From contig NZ_JARXVD010000009.1 in NCBI RefSeq assembly GCF_029892685.1, positions 148,408-212,407 on the forward strand: a stretch of 64,000 nt of DNA. The letters run 5' to 3'. The stretch's first letter is position 1. Every line of letters starts with the position of its first letter. The notes under the pieces are model-generated. The model searched no databases. It was given only the letters and a program-made list of their open reading frames with translations, and was not told where the DNA came from. This DNA comes from Mycobacterium sp. OTB74 (GTDB lineage: Bacteria; Actinomycetota; Actinomycetes; Mycobacteriales; Mycobacteriaceae). Both the position numbers and the translations under genes were made by a program. Positions 16,163 to 24,541 of the stretch are shown here, one piece after another.

Positions 16163-17019
16163 CCAACCTGCCTTTCGTTCTCAATGTCCATACATTCGTT
16201 CGCAAAATCCAACACGGAGCAGTGATACCGGCCGGCGGCAAGTCCGACGCTGAGATTGTGTCCGCTGTCAGCGATCTCGTTGGTCACCACTCGCGGCGAG
16301 GAGGTGAACAGTGCAGTGATGGCAGCCAGCGCGGCGGGGGAGGACTCCCACACTGCTTCGTGCTGGGCCGCGCTGAACTGCACCGGCGCGGTGATGCCGG
16401 CGGCAAGCTGCGGGAAATCCCGACTGGCCCAGTTGGCGGTGACCTTGCCTTCGTACACCACGCCGGGCGCGGCCAGCGCCACGCTCGGCACCTCGGGTGG
16501 GTACAACTCGGTTGGCTCCCACAGCAATCCACGCAGACCGGCAGGTCGACGGGTCAGAGACGCCTGTTTGAGAAGCTCTGCCGCCACTGGGTGGTGGACC
16601 AGACCGGTGCCGGCCAGGGAAATGCCGGTGACGCTATCGGGCGAGTCCAGCGCCATCCGCAGCGCCAACTCACAACCCAAGGAATGTGCCAGCAGCAGGA
16701 CCGGCGCGTCTGGGACGATCTTGCGTACTGCACCCCAGGCCAGGTGGACCCGCTGGGCCGGATCACCCATGGTGTCCTGGTACGGCGCAGATGCGCCGTA
16801 GCCGGGGCGGTCCAGTGCGATCGCGGTGTAGCCGGCGTCGGCGGCTTGCCTCAGCAGGGACAACTCGGGGCGTCCAGGGCAGTCGAAGTACGCCGAAGTC
16901 GTTGCGCCACCGTGGATTGCGACGATGATCCCGTGAGGTTCGGCAGCGGTCGCGACCAGTGCCGACATCGGCACCGCGTCGATCATGACGAGGCGGCGGC
17001 GCGGTTCGTTGGTGCTCAT
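16159..17019 (-). CDS. Alpha/beta hydrolase
   Basis: 286 aa alpha/beta hydrolase. Oxyanion region IHGGATTSAYFDCPG, strand-turn DRPGYGAS, nucleophile elbow AHSLGCEL near residue 111 (Ala replaces the first Gly of GxSxG), and C-terminal catalytic His in DSGHNLS. ATG immediately follows the TAG stop of the DUF35-aldolase gene. Within this operon it probably hydrolyses a CoA ester, lactone or ring-cleavage product. The stop codon lies within the first repeat copy at 16133-16162. Confidence 0.88.
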   Translation of the reverse strand: MSTNEPRRRLVMIDAVPMSALVATAAEPHGIIVAIHGGATTSAYFDCPGRPELSLLRQAADAGYTAIALDRPGYGASAPYQDTMGDPAQRVHLAWGAVRKIVPDAPVLLLAHSLGCELALRMALDSPDSVTGISLAGTGLVHHPVAAELLKQASLTRRPAGLRGLLWEPTELYPPEVPSVALAAPGVVYEGKVTANWASRDFPQLAAGITAPVQFSAAQHEAVWESSPAALAAITALFTSSPRVVTNEIADSGHNLSVGLAAGRYHCSVLDFANECMDIENERQVG

Positions 17020-18681
17020 CTAGTCGTCGGTTCGCAGCAGCAGCACGCCGCTGGGGGTCAAGCCGCCGCTGCTGACCACCGCAACCTTGGCACCGGCCAC
17101 CTGACGCTCACCGGCTTCGCCGCGCAACTGACTGACGGCCTCGTGCATCAGGCCCATGCCGTGGGTGCGGCCGTGCGACAGCTGACCACCGTGGGTGTTC
17201 ACCGGGATGACGCCGTCGCGGGCGATGGCTTTGCCACCGTCCAGGAAGTCTTTGGCTTCACCGATGCCACAGAACCCGAGCGCCTCGAGCCAGGACAGAC
17301 AGTTGAAGGAGAACCCGTCATACAACTGCGCGACGTCGACATCGCTGGGCCGCAACGAGGTTCGGGTCCACAGGTGTGCAGACTGGCCGAGCACCTGCGG
17401 CTCATGGGTCAACGTGGTCTGATCCCAGTCGGTGCGTTCGATGATCTGGGTGCCCACCGCCTCGATCTTCACCGGCTTCTTCGGCATGTCCTTGGCGACG
17501 TCGATCGCCGAGACGATCACCGCAATGGCACCGTCACACGGCACGTCGCAGTCATACAGGCCGAACGGCGTGGTGATCATCCGCGCGTTCAGGTAGTCGT
17601 CCATTGTCAGCGGATCGCGGTAGATGGCAGTGGGATTCAGTGCCGCATTGGCCCGCTGGTTCAGCGCGATCCAGCCCAGGGTCTCCCGGGTGGTGCCGTA
17701 GCGGTGAAAGTGCCGCTGCGCGTTGAGTGCCAGTGTGTGCGCGGCCGACATGGCGCCGAACGGCATCTGGAAGCTGTTGGTACGCACACCTCCCGGAGGG
17801 GAGAGCTTGCCTTCCTTCATCAACTGCTGGAAGGTGGCCTCCCACAGCGTCCGGAAACACAACACGTGCCGGGCCATCCCGTTGGCGACCGCCATCATCG
17901 CGGCGATCACCGAACCGCCGGGGCCGAACGTGTCCATGCCGCCGTTGATCCAGGTCGGCCGGATGCCGAGGGCGTTCTCCAGTGCGGTGCAACCACCTTC
18001 GCCCATGCCGACGGCATCGATCGCCGGATATGTCGAGAGCCCGTCGATGTCGTCCAGGGTCAGACCGGCGTCGGCGATCGCGGCCTCGCAGGCCTCGATG
18101 GTCAGCGCCAGCGGATTGACCATGAGGCGCCGGCCCATCTTCGACGCACCGATACCGGTGATGGCCGAATGGTCCTCGAACTTGTTGGTGGTCAACATCG
18201 GTCGAACAAATTTGCCGAAATCCTGCGGGGCGATCTCGTCCTCGGGCAGGGGTGCGGTCTCAGGCTCGTCGGTGAGCTTGAACAGCGGCAGCCACACATC
18301 GTCGTTCTGCTCGAAGGTGACCTCGACGACGCGACCCAACTCCAGTTCCTCGGGGTCGCAATCAATGATGTTGGTGGTCAGGCGAACCCGAGGGTCTTCC
18401 TCGATGGCAACCTGGGCTATGACATACGGCGCGGGCAACCCGGGCATGGAGAACCGGTGGTTGACGGTGAATGCCGACAACACGGCTCGACCGGACACCT
18501 CGTGCGGGGACACGTTGTGGCTCTTGCAGTAGCGGCACACCGGCTGAGGTGGGTGGATCAGCGACTTACAGTCGTCGCAACCCTGGATGCGCAGCTTGCC
18601 GTCTTCTCCTGATACCCAGAAGAACTCGTTGTCAAAGGTCAGCTGCGGCAGCGGAAGTCGACTCACCGGGTAAATCCCCAT
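17020..18681 (-). CDS. DUF35 (zinc ribbon-OB fold) - thiolase-like aldolase fusion
   Basis: 553 aa. Residues 1-140 form a DUF35 module: a zinc ribbon with Cys35, 38, 49 and 52 (CDDC...CRYC) then an OB fold. Residues about 165-553 form an SCP-x thiolase-like domain. The usual thiolase nucleophile motif (ENSCATG) is replaced by a Gly-rich stretch without Cys (GGMDTFGPGGS). That pattern fits Ltp2-like retro-aldolases, which in steroid side-chain degradation act with a separate DUF35 partner (ChsH2). Here both partners are fused. Expected reaction: retro-aldol cleavage of a branched 3-hydroxyacyl-CoA. Confidence 0.85.
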   Translation of the reverse strand: MGIYPVSRLPLPQLTFDNEFFWVSGEDGKLRIQGCDDCKSLIHPPQPVCRYCKSHNVSPHEVSGRAVLSAFTVNHRFSMPGLPAPYVIAQVAIEEDPRVRLTTNIIDCDPEELELGRVVEVTFEQNDDVWLPLFKLTDEPETAPLPEDEIAPQDFGKFVRPMLTTNKFEDHSAITGIGASKMGRRLMVNPLALTIEACEAAIADAGLTLDDIDGLSTYPAIDAVGMGEGGCTALENALGIRPTWINGGMDTFGPGGSVIAAMMAVANGMARHVLCFRTLWEATFQQLMKEGKLSPPGGVRTNSFQMPFGAMSAAHTLALNAQRHFHRYGTTRETLGWIALNQRANAALNPTAIYRDPLTMDDYLNARMITTPFGLYDCDVPCDGAIAVIVSAIDVAKDMPKKPVKIEAVGTQIIERTDWDQTTLTHEPQVLGQSAHLWTRTSLRPSDVDVAQLYDGFSFNCLSWLEALGFCGIGEAKDFLDGGKAIARDGVIPVNTHGGQLSHGRTHGMGLMHEAVSQLRGEAGERQVAGAKVAVVSSGGLTPSGVLLLRTDD

Positions 18682-18950
18682 TCTGCTTCGTTGGTCATGG
18701 GCTCATTGTCGACCTCCGGCTTGGAGTCCGATTTACGGTCGCTGAGTTCGATGATGGCGTGCACCGGGCAGTCCAGGAGCGCCCGCAGCACCGCTGGCTG
18801 GTCCTGCGGCGGAATGTTGCCGTCACCGACCAGCACGGCATAGCCCCAGTCGTCCAGCGAGAAATACTCCGGCGCATGCTTGGCGCAGATACCGAATCCG
18901 TCGCACAGTGTGCGGTCGAGTTTGACCCTCATCTGGTCCTCGGAACTCAC
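18663..18950 (-). CDS. 3Fe-4S-type ferredoxin with C-terminal extension
   Basis: 95 aa. Cluster motif C16-x5-C22 (CDGFGIC) and a C-terminal DCPVHA; the variable ligand position is Phe. After the ferredoxin fold there is a polar tail of about 25 residues (SDRKSDSKPE...). Its final codons overlap the start of the DUF35-aldolase gene by 19 bp, and its start overlaps the NuoF-like gene by 4 bp. Probably receives electrons from the NuoF-like flavoprotein and passes them to a P450 or dehydrogenase. Confidence 0.9.
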   Translation of the reverse strand: MSSEDQMRVKLDRTLCDGFGICAKHAPEYFSLDDWGYAVLVGDGNIPPQDQPAVLRALLDCPVHAIIELSDRKSDSKPEVDNEPMTNEAEWGFTR

Positions 18951-20233
18951 GATGCCTCCACCTCAAACGGCCGGTCAGCGGTGAAAACACCAGCAGTACA
19001 TTCGGAACAGTTGCCCGCCAAGTGCAGCTGGACCTGGTCGGGGAATTTCGCCAGCAGGCTCGCCGCGATGTTGGTCGCGGCGTCCAGCGTGGCGCAGGCA
19101 CCCCGGCCGCGTAGCACCACTGACCAACGCTCCAGCCGGGCCAGATCATCGGCGTCAGCCGTGCCGTCGCGCAGTGCCAGGGCTGCCGCCGCCATCGCGG
19201 CAGTGCCGTTGAAGCACGAACCGCACTGGCCGGCGTTCTCGGCGTCGAAATAGGCCAGCACCGCAGCAGCTACCGCTACCGGACATTCATCGGTGATGAC
19301 CGAGACAGCTCCACAGCCCAGTCCGCTGCCTACGCTGCGGAGCGTCTCGTGATCCAGGGTCGCCGTCAATACGTCGGCGTTGAGCAGCCCGGCGAAGTAC
19401 CCGCCCATCAGGGCGCCACGTACCCGATCAGACGAAACACCGTGCAGGGAAAGCAGTTCGGTGACAGAGACACCGAAAGGGAGCTCGTACAGACCAGCAG
19501 GGCGGCCGCCACCGGTGATGGTGGCCAGGAATGTCCCGGGAGAGCCTTCGGTGCCCTGGGTGCGGTAGTCGGCCGCGCCGTGACGCTGGATGTACGGCAG
19601 GTTCGCCAGGGTCTCCACGTTGCTCACCAGGGTGGGCAGGCCGCCAACGCCCTCTTCGAACACCCGCGGTGGCTTGTCGGTGGGTTTGGCCGGCCCGCCA
19701 TTGATGGCCCGCACGGCAGCGCTTTCCTCGCCGGCGACGTAGCCGGCATCGACTTTGTGCACGCTGACGGTCAACCCGCCGAGGCCTTCTGGGCCGACCT
19801 CGGCCAGGGCCGTCTCGACGCTTCGAGCTGAGACTGGATCGGACACGTAGACATGCGCATGTGCGGCACCGACGATGCGGGCGGCCAAACGCAGGCCGTC
19901 GAGCACCAAGTGCGGTCGATTACGTAGCAGCCAACGGTCTTTCACCGACGCCGGCTCGCCCTCCTCGCCGTTGGCCACGGCCACCGTGTCGCGGCCGCTG
20001 CGTCCAGCGTCGCGTACCGAACGCAGCTTGACCGCCATGGGGAACGCCGCACCGCCGCGGCCGACCAGCCCCGACTGCTCGATCTGCTCCAGTAGCGCAT
20101 CGGCGTCGGCCAATTTCTGGTAGCCACCGCAACTATGGTAATCCGCAAGGGTTTCCGGGCCAGTACGGAGTAGCCGGGGCGTCAGCTCGGGCCACGCCGA
20201 TACAGTGAGATCGGTGCGGGCGGGGGCGTTCAT
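18947..20233 (-). CDS. Orphan NuoF-like NADH:acceptor oxidoreductase
   Basis: 428 aa, homologous to NuoF / HoxF-type 51-kDa flavoproteins. FMN/NADH site VGRGGAAFP at 57-65, then GEEGEPASVKDR and GYVAGEESA, then an SLBB region and a C-terminal cluster domain. In NuoF the cluster is held by CGxCxPC plus a distal Cys; here the first Cys is Ala (AGQCGSCFNG), leaving three Cys including GACATLDAA. No NuoE or NuoG partner is near. It is the first gene of the operon and overlaps the ferredoxin gene, so it probably acts as an NADH:ferredoxin reductase. Confidence 0.85.
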   Translation of the reverse strand: MNAPARTDLTVSAWPELTPRLLRTGPETLADYHSCGGYQKLADADALLEQIEQSGLVGRGGAAFPMAVKLRSVRDAGRSGRDTVAVANGEEGEPASVKDRWLLRNRPHLVLDGLRLAARIVGAAHAHVYVSDPVSARSVETALAEVGPEGLGGLTVSVHKVDAGYVAGEESAAVRAINGGPAKPTDKPPRVFEEGVGGLPTLVSNVETLANLPYIQRHGAADYRTQGTEGSPGTFLATITGGGRPAGLYELPFGVSVTELLSLHGVSSDRVRGALMGGYFAGLLNADVLTATLDHETLRSVGSGLGCGAVSVITDECPVAVAAAVLAYFDAENAGQCGSCFNGTAAMAAAALALRDGTADADDLARLERWSVVLRGRGACATLDAATNIAASLLAKFPDQVQLHLAGNCSECTAGVFTADRPFEVEAS

Positions 20234-20277
20234 GGCTGGCTCCTGCGCTGGTGGTGGACGGCGCTACGCTTGCGCCC

Positions 20278-20745
20278 ATGCGGACGGCAGTGGTGCGAAT
20301 CAAGGTGGACCCGTCGGGTCAGCTGACGGCCGATCAACTGACGGCCGGGATGGCCGAGCTGGCCGGACTGATCGGGGAGGCTCAGCTGATCGAGAACAAC
20401 TTGGCGGCCCTGCCGCCGAGTCGACGCGAAGTCGAGATCCTGATGGACGGAACCGACGCGGTGCAGCTGCAGGCGACGGCTATCACCTGGTGTGCCCAGG
20501 CTTTTGGCAGTAACCCCGAAGCCGGGGTGCTGACCTTCGTCAGCCACGGCACCGACGACGACGCGCACGGCGTACTGGCCGGATTCGGACTGTCCGGCCA
20601 GATCGACCGTGTCGAGAGCCCTGACGGCTGGGACATCATTCACGTGACGCTGCGCAAGGACGACCTTGCGCGCATCCCGGAGAGCCGAATCCACACCGCA
20701 TTGGAGGCCTCGACCAACTGCGAGGTGCACATCCGTACGGTGTGA
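20278..20745 (+). CDS. Hypothetical protein
   Basis: 155 aa cytoplasmic protein without a recognised domain. It begins MRTAVVRIKVDPSGQLTADQL and has an alternating strand/helix pattern (VEILMDGTDAVQLQATAITWC, GVLTFVSHGTDDDAHG). It is divergent from the NuoF-like operon with only 44 bp between starts, so the promoters overlap. The ATG at 20278 was chosen over an upstream GTG because the conserved-looking part starts there. It could be an accessory protein of the NuoF operon. Confidence 0.65.
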   Translation: MRTAVVRIKVDPSGQLTADQLTAGMAELAGLIGEAQLIENNLAALPPSRREVEILMDGTDAVQLQATAITWCAQAFGSNPEAGVLTFVSHGTDDDAHGVLAGFGLSGQIDRVESPDGWDIIHVTLRKDDLARIPESRIHTALEASTNCEVHIRTV

Positions 20746-20765
20746 GTGCGTAGTGCCGTTCATCG

Positions 20766-20829
20766 GTGTTGTCTGCTCTTCGCGCAAGCGCTCATCGGTG
20801 TTGTCTCCTCTTCGCGCAAGCGCTCATCG
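20766..20829. repeat. Two tandem 32-bp copies related to the repeat at 16101-16162
   Basis: Units at 20766-20797 and 20798-20829 differ at a single position. They contain the same core CTCTTCGCGCAAGCGCTCATC as the 16101-16162 repeat, with a different linker. On the minus strand the first unit begins at the stop codon of the hydrolase gene ending at 20824. The GCGC-N2-GCGC core can form a short hairpin between convergent genes. Confidence 0.9.
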
Positions 20830-21708
20830 GCCGAGGAAGTCCAGGATCGGCGGCGCGGCCTGCACCCACGTGTCGAACATGTTGAAGTGCTTGACTTTCC
20901 CGGCGGCCCGGTCCTCGGCAGCCCGCTCCCAGGCGTCCTCCGGCCAGGGCGGGTCGATCAGCTTGGAACCCTTGATCAGGCAGCTGACCTCCAGCGAGGT
21001 GCGCTTGGGGTGGTCCAGATCGTTCTCGCCGCCGCGGATGATCAGGGTCGGGATCTTGATGTTGTCGAACATCTCGTCCTCGACGCCGGGGATGGTCTGA
21101 CCGGGCTTGGGTACGAAGGCGTTCAGCCAGCGCATCATCAGCTTGAGGAACTCGTCCGGGTCCTGGGACAGGATTCTATCGAGATTCGCTGGATTTTCTG
21201 AGGCGCGCTCTTTCCACTCGGCAATGGCCGCAACGGCTTTCATGCCGGTTCCGCGGACCGCCAGGATGCTCGGCACGATGTAGTACGACCCCAGCACGAA
21301 CTGTCCGTACACCCCGCCGACGATGTTCCACACCACCAGCTTGGTGACCAGTTCCGGGTAGAGCATGGTGGTCAGCATCGAGTCGCGCGCGCCGCCGGAA
21401 CCGCCGGCCAGAATGCATGGCCCGATGTCGAGCTTGGTGATCAATGCGGCCAGTGTCTGCGCCCGCATGTGTGATTCGCTCTGGCCGTAGAACTGCACGT
21501 CCGATTTGCCGCAGTTTGGCCGGTCCCACAGCACTACCCGGTAGCCGCCCTCGACCAGAGCTTCGGCCAGCGGACGCAGGCCCGGAATGTCCTTGCTGAA
21601 TCGGCCACCCGGGGTCAGGACGATGTAATCGCCACTGTCACCGAGGATTTCATAGACTACATTGCCACCGTTGATTTCGATGGACTGCTCGCCACTGCTG
21701 ACTGTCAT
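20824..21708 (-). CDS. Alpha/beta hydrolase
   Basis: 294 aa alpha/beta hydrolase of the meta-cleavage-product hydrolase-like branch. It has TPGGRFSKD (oxyanion region), WDRPNCGKSD, the nucleophile elbow AGGSGGARDS near residue 101, and the acid region IRGGENDLDHP near 226. It ends in a His-containing segment KVKHFNMFDTW. Last gene of a leftward operon after two amidohydrolases and a Rieske protein. The grouping suggests C-C or ester bond hydrolysis in ring or side-chain breakdown. Confidence 0.88.
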   Translation of the reverse strand: MTVSSGEQSIEINGGNVVYEILGDSGDYIVLTPGGRFSKDIPGLRPLAEALVEGGYRVVLWDRPNCGKSDVQFYGQSESHMRAQTLAALITKLDIGPCILAGGSGGARDSMLTTMLYPELVTKLVVWNIVGGVYGQFVLGSYYIVPSILAVRGTGMKAVAAIAEWKERASENPANLDRILSQDPDEFLKLMMRWLNAFVPKPGQTIPGVEDEMFDNIKIPTLIIRGGENDLDHPKRTSLEVSCLIKGSKLIDPPWPEDAWERAAEDRAAGKVKHFNMFDTWVQAAPPILDFLGR

Positions 21709-21731
21709 GCCGGCTGATTCCTCCAGTGTGG

Positions 21732-22121
21732 TCAGGCCTGAACCAGGACGTCGTTACCGACGACCCGGACCGGATAGGTGCGAATGCTCCACTCGGGTTT
21801 GACCGCCGTGGTGCCGGTGGCCAGTTCGAAACCCCATTGGTGCCAAGGACAGAAGATGTACTCCATGTCGCGCACCATCACCGCGTCGCCGGGCACGCTC
21901 TCATCGACGACGTTGCGTCCGCGGGCCCGGCCCGAGCACAACGGACCGCCCTCGTGCGGGCAATAATTGGCGATGGCGTAGAAGGTGCCGTTGACGTTGT
22001 AGACGCCTACACCGTGGCGACCGATCGGAACCAATTTGTTTGTGCCGGGCGGTATTTCGTCGACGGTGGCCACGATGTGTTCGCGCCCCTGCGCGAGGCG
22101 GGGCTGCTTGTCTTCAGTCAA
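21732..22121 (-). CDS. Rieske [2Fe-2S] protein
   Basis: 129 aa small Rieske protein with cluster motifs CPHEGG and CPWHQWGF (C-x-H and C-x2-H). The TTG start at 22119-22121 lies two bases after the amidohydrolase stop and gives the expected length for a stand-alone Rieske ferredoxin. It lacks a catalytic oxygenase domain, so it is either an electron carrier or a regulatory partner of the neighbouring amidohydrolases. Proteins of this type often sit next to amidohydrolase-2 genes in actinobacteria. Confidence 0.88.
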   Translation of the reverse strand: MTEDKQPRLAQGREHIVATVDEIPPGTNKLVPIGRHGVGVYNVNGTFYAIANYCPHEGGPLCSGRARGRNVVDESVPGDAVMVRDMEYIFCPWHQWGFELATGTTAVKPEWSIRTYPVRVVGNDVLVQA

Positions 22122-22123
22122 GG

Positions 22124-23278
22124 TCAGAACACCCGCACCTGGCCCTCGAGCGCCGGAACGCTCTCGGGGAGTTTGTAGGTCTCGATTCCGTTGCGGAACA
22201 TGATGCTTTCGCGTGCGTGTTCGGGCAGGTGCTTGACCAGCCAGCGGGGGTCGTCGAAGGTCCAGTGCGGGTAGTCGCTGGAGTAGAGCAGGATTTTCTC
22301 GCATTCCATCCACTCGAAGGCCCGGGTCAGTTCGGTCTTGTCTTCGGGGTAGTCCAGTGGCTGGGTGGTGAACTTGATGTGGTCTTTGACGTATTCGGAG
22401 GGCTTGCGTTTGATGTCGACCCAGTTCTTGCGCTTCTCGTAAATGGCGTCCATGCGCCACATCAACGGCAGGATCCAGGTGAAGGCGTGTTCGACGAACA
22501 CGATGCGCAGGGTGGGGAAGCGGTCGAAGACGCCGTCGAATATCAGGCTCATGACCTGGTTGGCCGCCAGCAGTGAGTAGGTGACCATCAAATCGTGGTT
22601 GTAGCTGGGGAATCCGACCGGGGTCATCGGTAGCGTCTCGAACTGCCCGCGCGCCAGGTGGCAGGACACCGTGATGTCGTGCTTGGTGGCCGCCGCCCAG
22701 ATTGGGTCGTAGATCGGGTTGCCCCAGGACGGCCGCGGCTCGGCCTTGATCAACACCTGCGCCATGTACGGGTGCTCGGCCCACTTCTCGATCTCGGCCA
22801 CCGCAGAGTCCGGCTCCTCGATGGCGACGGTGATGGATCCGCGCCAGCGCTCATGCCAATTGTTGTGGCTGTCCAGCCAGTGATCGGCCAGCCAGTGGTT
22901 GGTGGCGGTGCAGAACGCGGCGGTAGCGCCGGGCAGGCGCATCTCGCCGTGGGTCGGTTCCAGGATCGCGATATCCGAGCCGGCCGCCATGATCAGCTGC
23001 TTGAACGCGAAATCGGGATCGCTGCAAGCGAAGTTGCCGTCCGGCGGGAACGAGTCGACCCGCATGGCTTTAGAGTGCGCATAGTCGGGAGCATCGTAGA
23101 AGATCGTCTCGCCGACCTTGTGGTTCAGGAAGTACTTAGTACGCCAGGGTTCGGGGATGTAACCCACCAGCTCACCGCGCCGGGGCGTGGGATGCACATC
23201 GGAGTCGACGCAGCGCACCGGGATACGTTCGGCCGGAGCCGTCCGATCAGTGACGCGTGTTGTTGCTGTGACGGTCAT
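22124..23278 (-). CDS. Amidohydrolase-2 family metal-dependent hydrolase (intact metal site)
   Basis: 384 aa TIM-barrel amidohydrolase. It keeps the family's metal ligands: Asp27-x-His29 in SDVHP, a His in SCHLARG, the His of VEHAFTW, and the Asp of SSDYPHW. These enzymes hydrolyse or decarboxylate aromatic or alicyclic acids and lactones. The gene follows a paralogue with a disrupted site (23292-24380) by 13 bp. Together they probably form a hetero-oligomer in which this subunit is catalytic. Expression is probably governed by the operators at 24417-24578. Confidence 0.9.
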   Translation of the reverse strand: MTVTATTRVTDRTAPAERIPVRCVDSDVHPTPRRGELVGYIPEPWRTKYFLNHKVGETIFYDAPDYAHSKAMRVDSFPPDGNFACSDPDFAFKQLIMAAGSDIAILEPTHGEMRLPGATAAFCTATNHWLADHWLDSHNNWHERWRGSITVAIEEPDSAVAEIEKWAEHPYMAQVLIKAEPRPSWGNPIYDPIWAAATKHDITVSCHLARGQFETLPMTPVGFPSYNHDLMVTYSLLAANQVMSLIFDGVFDRFPTLRIVFVEHAFTWILPLMWRMDAIYEKRKNWVDIKRKPSEYVKDHIKFTTQPLDYPEDKTELTRAFEWMECEKILLYSSDYPHWTFDDPRWLVKHLPEHARESIMFRNGIETYKLPESVPALEGQVRVF

Positions 23279-23291
23279 TTCGCAATCCTCC

Positions 23292-24380
23292 TTACTGCGT
23301 GACCAGGCCGGGCACCGTGATGCCGTAGAGCTCGGCGGCGTTGCGCCAGCAGAACTTGTCGCGCTGTTCGGCGCTGAACGCGCTCGGTACCGTCAGCTCG
23401 TTCAGGTTCCAGTGCGGGTAGCTGGACCCGTACATGGTCATGTCGTCCTTGCCGGTGAAACCGAACCACTCACCGGCGAATTCGGCGTCGCCCGGTCCGT
23501 CGAACTCACCCTGGACGAAGAAGACGTGGCCGGGCAGATAGTCGCTGGGCATCTTGGGCGCCCACGGAGTCTGTTCCAGATGCGGGCGGCCGAAGCAGTC
23601 CATCCGCCAGATGAACGGGGTCAGCATGTCACCGGCACCGTCCGACCAGATGAACTTCAGGCCGTCGAAGCGTTCGAACACGCCCTCGGCGATCATGTTC
23701 ATCAGGTGATACAGGTAGTTCAGGCTCATGAACGAGAGGTACTGCTCATAGGTGAGTGTCTTGCCGGAAGGTGTTGGCGGGAAGGCGATTCCGGAACCGA
23801 CCTCGATATGGGCTGCCACCGGTAGGCCAGCGGACACAGCGGCCTCCCAGAGCGGCCAGAACTGCGGCTTGCCGAACAGTTCGCGGGACTGCAGCGGGAT
23901 GCCGAGCTGAACCACACGCGGGTGGTCCTTGTATTTGTCGATTTCGCGCAGCGCGCCAGGAATGTCGTCGGGGTTGACGCGAATGGTGCCGCGGAACTTC
24001 TCGCCGTGCTCATCGTGCTCAAGCCAGCGGGTGACCAGCATCTGGTTGTGCGCGGCGGCGATGGCGGTGCCCAGGTGGCGGTCGGGCATGATGCCACGGG
24101 TCATCGGGTGCAGCACGGCGATGTCCACGCCGCGGTCGACGAACAGATGCTGCGCCACGATGTCGACGTCCGAACCCGGGTACTGGCCGTCGGGGCCCTT
24201 TGTGCCCTTCGCGTATTCGCCGCCGGGCGCGCCGTACCAGTCCATCTCGTAATCGGGGAAGCCACGGCTGCGGAACGGTTCCTGCATGAAGTTCTCGCGC
24301 AGGTCTTGGTTGTTCTTGCAGAAGACGTGCACGCTGGCGTCGATGACGGGCGTCGTCGTCCCGTCACTGTGTTGTTTCAC
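23292..24380 (-). CDS. Amidohydrolase-2 family protein lacking metal ligands
   Basis: 362 aa, aligned end to end with the neighbour at 22124. The equivalent of DxH is SVH (Ser16), the catalytic-His segment VEHAFTW has become SDGAGDM, and SSDYPHW has become GSSYPHW, so at least three metal or catalytic residues are gone. The first His after strand five (AAHIEVG) is retained. The fold is otherwise complete and the frame is open, so it is not a simple pseudogene. The GTG start has an AAAGGA upstream. First gene of its operon; probably a structural partner of the active amidohydrolase. Confidence 0.85.
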   Translation of the reverse strand: MKQHSDGTTTPVIDASVHVFCKNNQDLRENFMQEPFRSRGFPDYEMDWYGAPGGEYAKGTKGPDGQYPGSDVDIVAQHLFVDRGVDIAVLHPMTRGIMPDRHLGTAIAAAHNQMLVTRWLEHDEHGEKFRGTIRVNPDDIPGALREIDKYKDHPRVVQLGIPLQSRELFGKPQFWPLWEAAVSAGLPVAAHIEVGSGIAFPPTPSGKTLTYEQYLSFMSLNYLYHLMNMIAEGVFERFDGLKFIWSDGAGDMLTPFIWRMDCFGRPHLEQTPWAPKMPSDYLPGHVFFVQGEFDGPGDAEFAGEWFGFTGKDDMTMYGSSYPHWNLNELTVPSAFSAEQRDKFCWRNAAELYGITVPGLVTQ

Positions 24381-24416
24381 TAAACCGTCCTTTGGGCCTG
24401 TGCCTGAACCTCAGTG

Positions 24417-24453
24417 TAGATCGTTGTTCTTCAATGGCAAGAATATTGTTCTC
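24417..24453. promoter_or_regulatory. Double operator, amidohydrolase side of divergent promoter
   Basis: AAGAAT ATT GTTCTC at 24439-24453 matches the shared 15-bp motif. A weaker copy, TAGATC GTT GTTCTT (24417-24431), is centred 22 bp away, on the side nearest the amidohydrolase start (24380). Likely controls the leftward amidohydrolase-Rieske-hydrolase operon. Confidence 0.7.
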
Positions 24454-24541
24454 CGATTCTTATGTGGATGATTGTGCTGGTAGACGTGTGTGCTGGTCAG
24501 TCGCGTAGCGCCACGGTTTCGGAAGTGGATAACCCGCCCGG

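Noticed and set aside
15805..18612. Very long open frame (935 codons) antisense to the hydroxyacid dehydrogenase, hydrolase and aldolase genes
   Set aside because: It mirrors three well-supported genes on the other strand, has low-complexity His/Gly/Arg/Val-rich translation and no family motifs; typical of GC-rich DNA.
20251..20280. Upstream GTG start for the hypothetical protein at 20278
   Set aside because: It would shorten the divergent promoter to 17 bp and adds residues without apparent structure.
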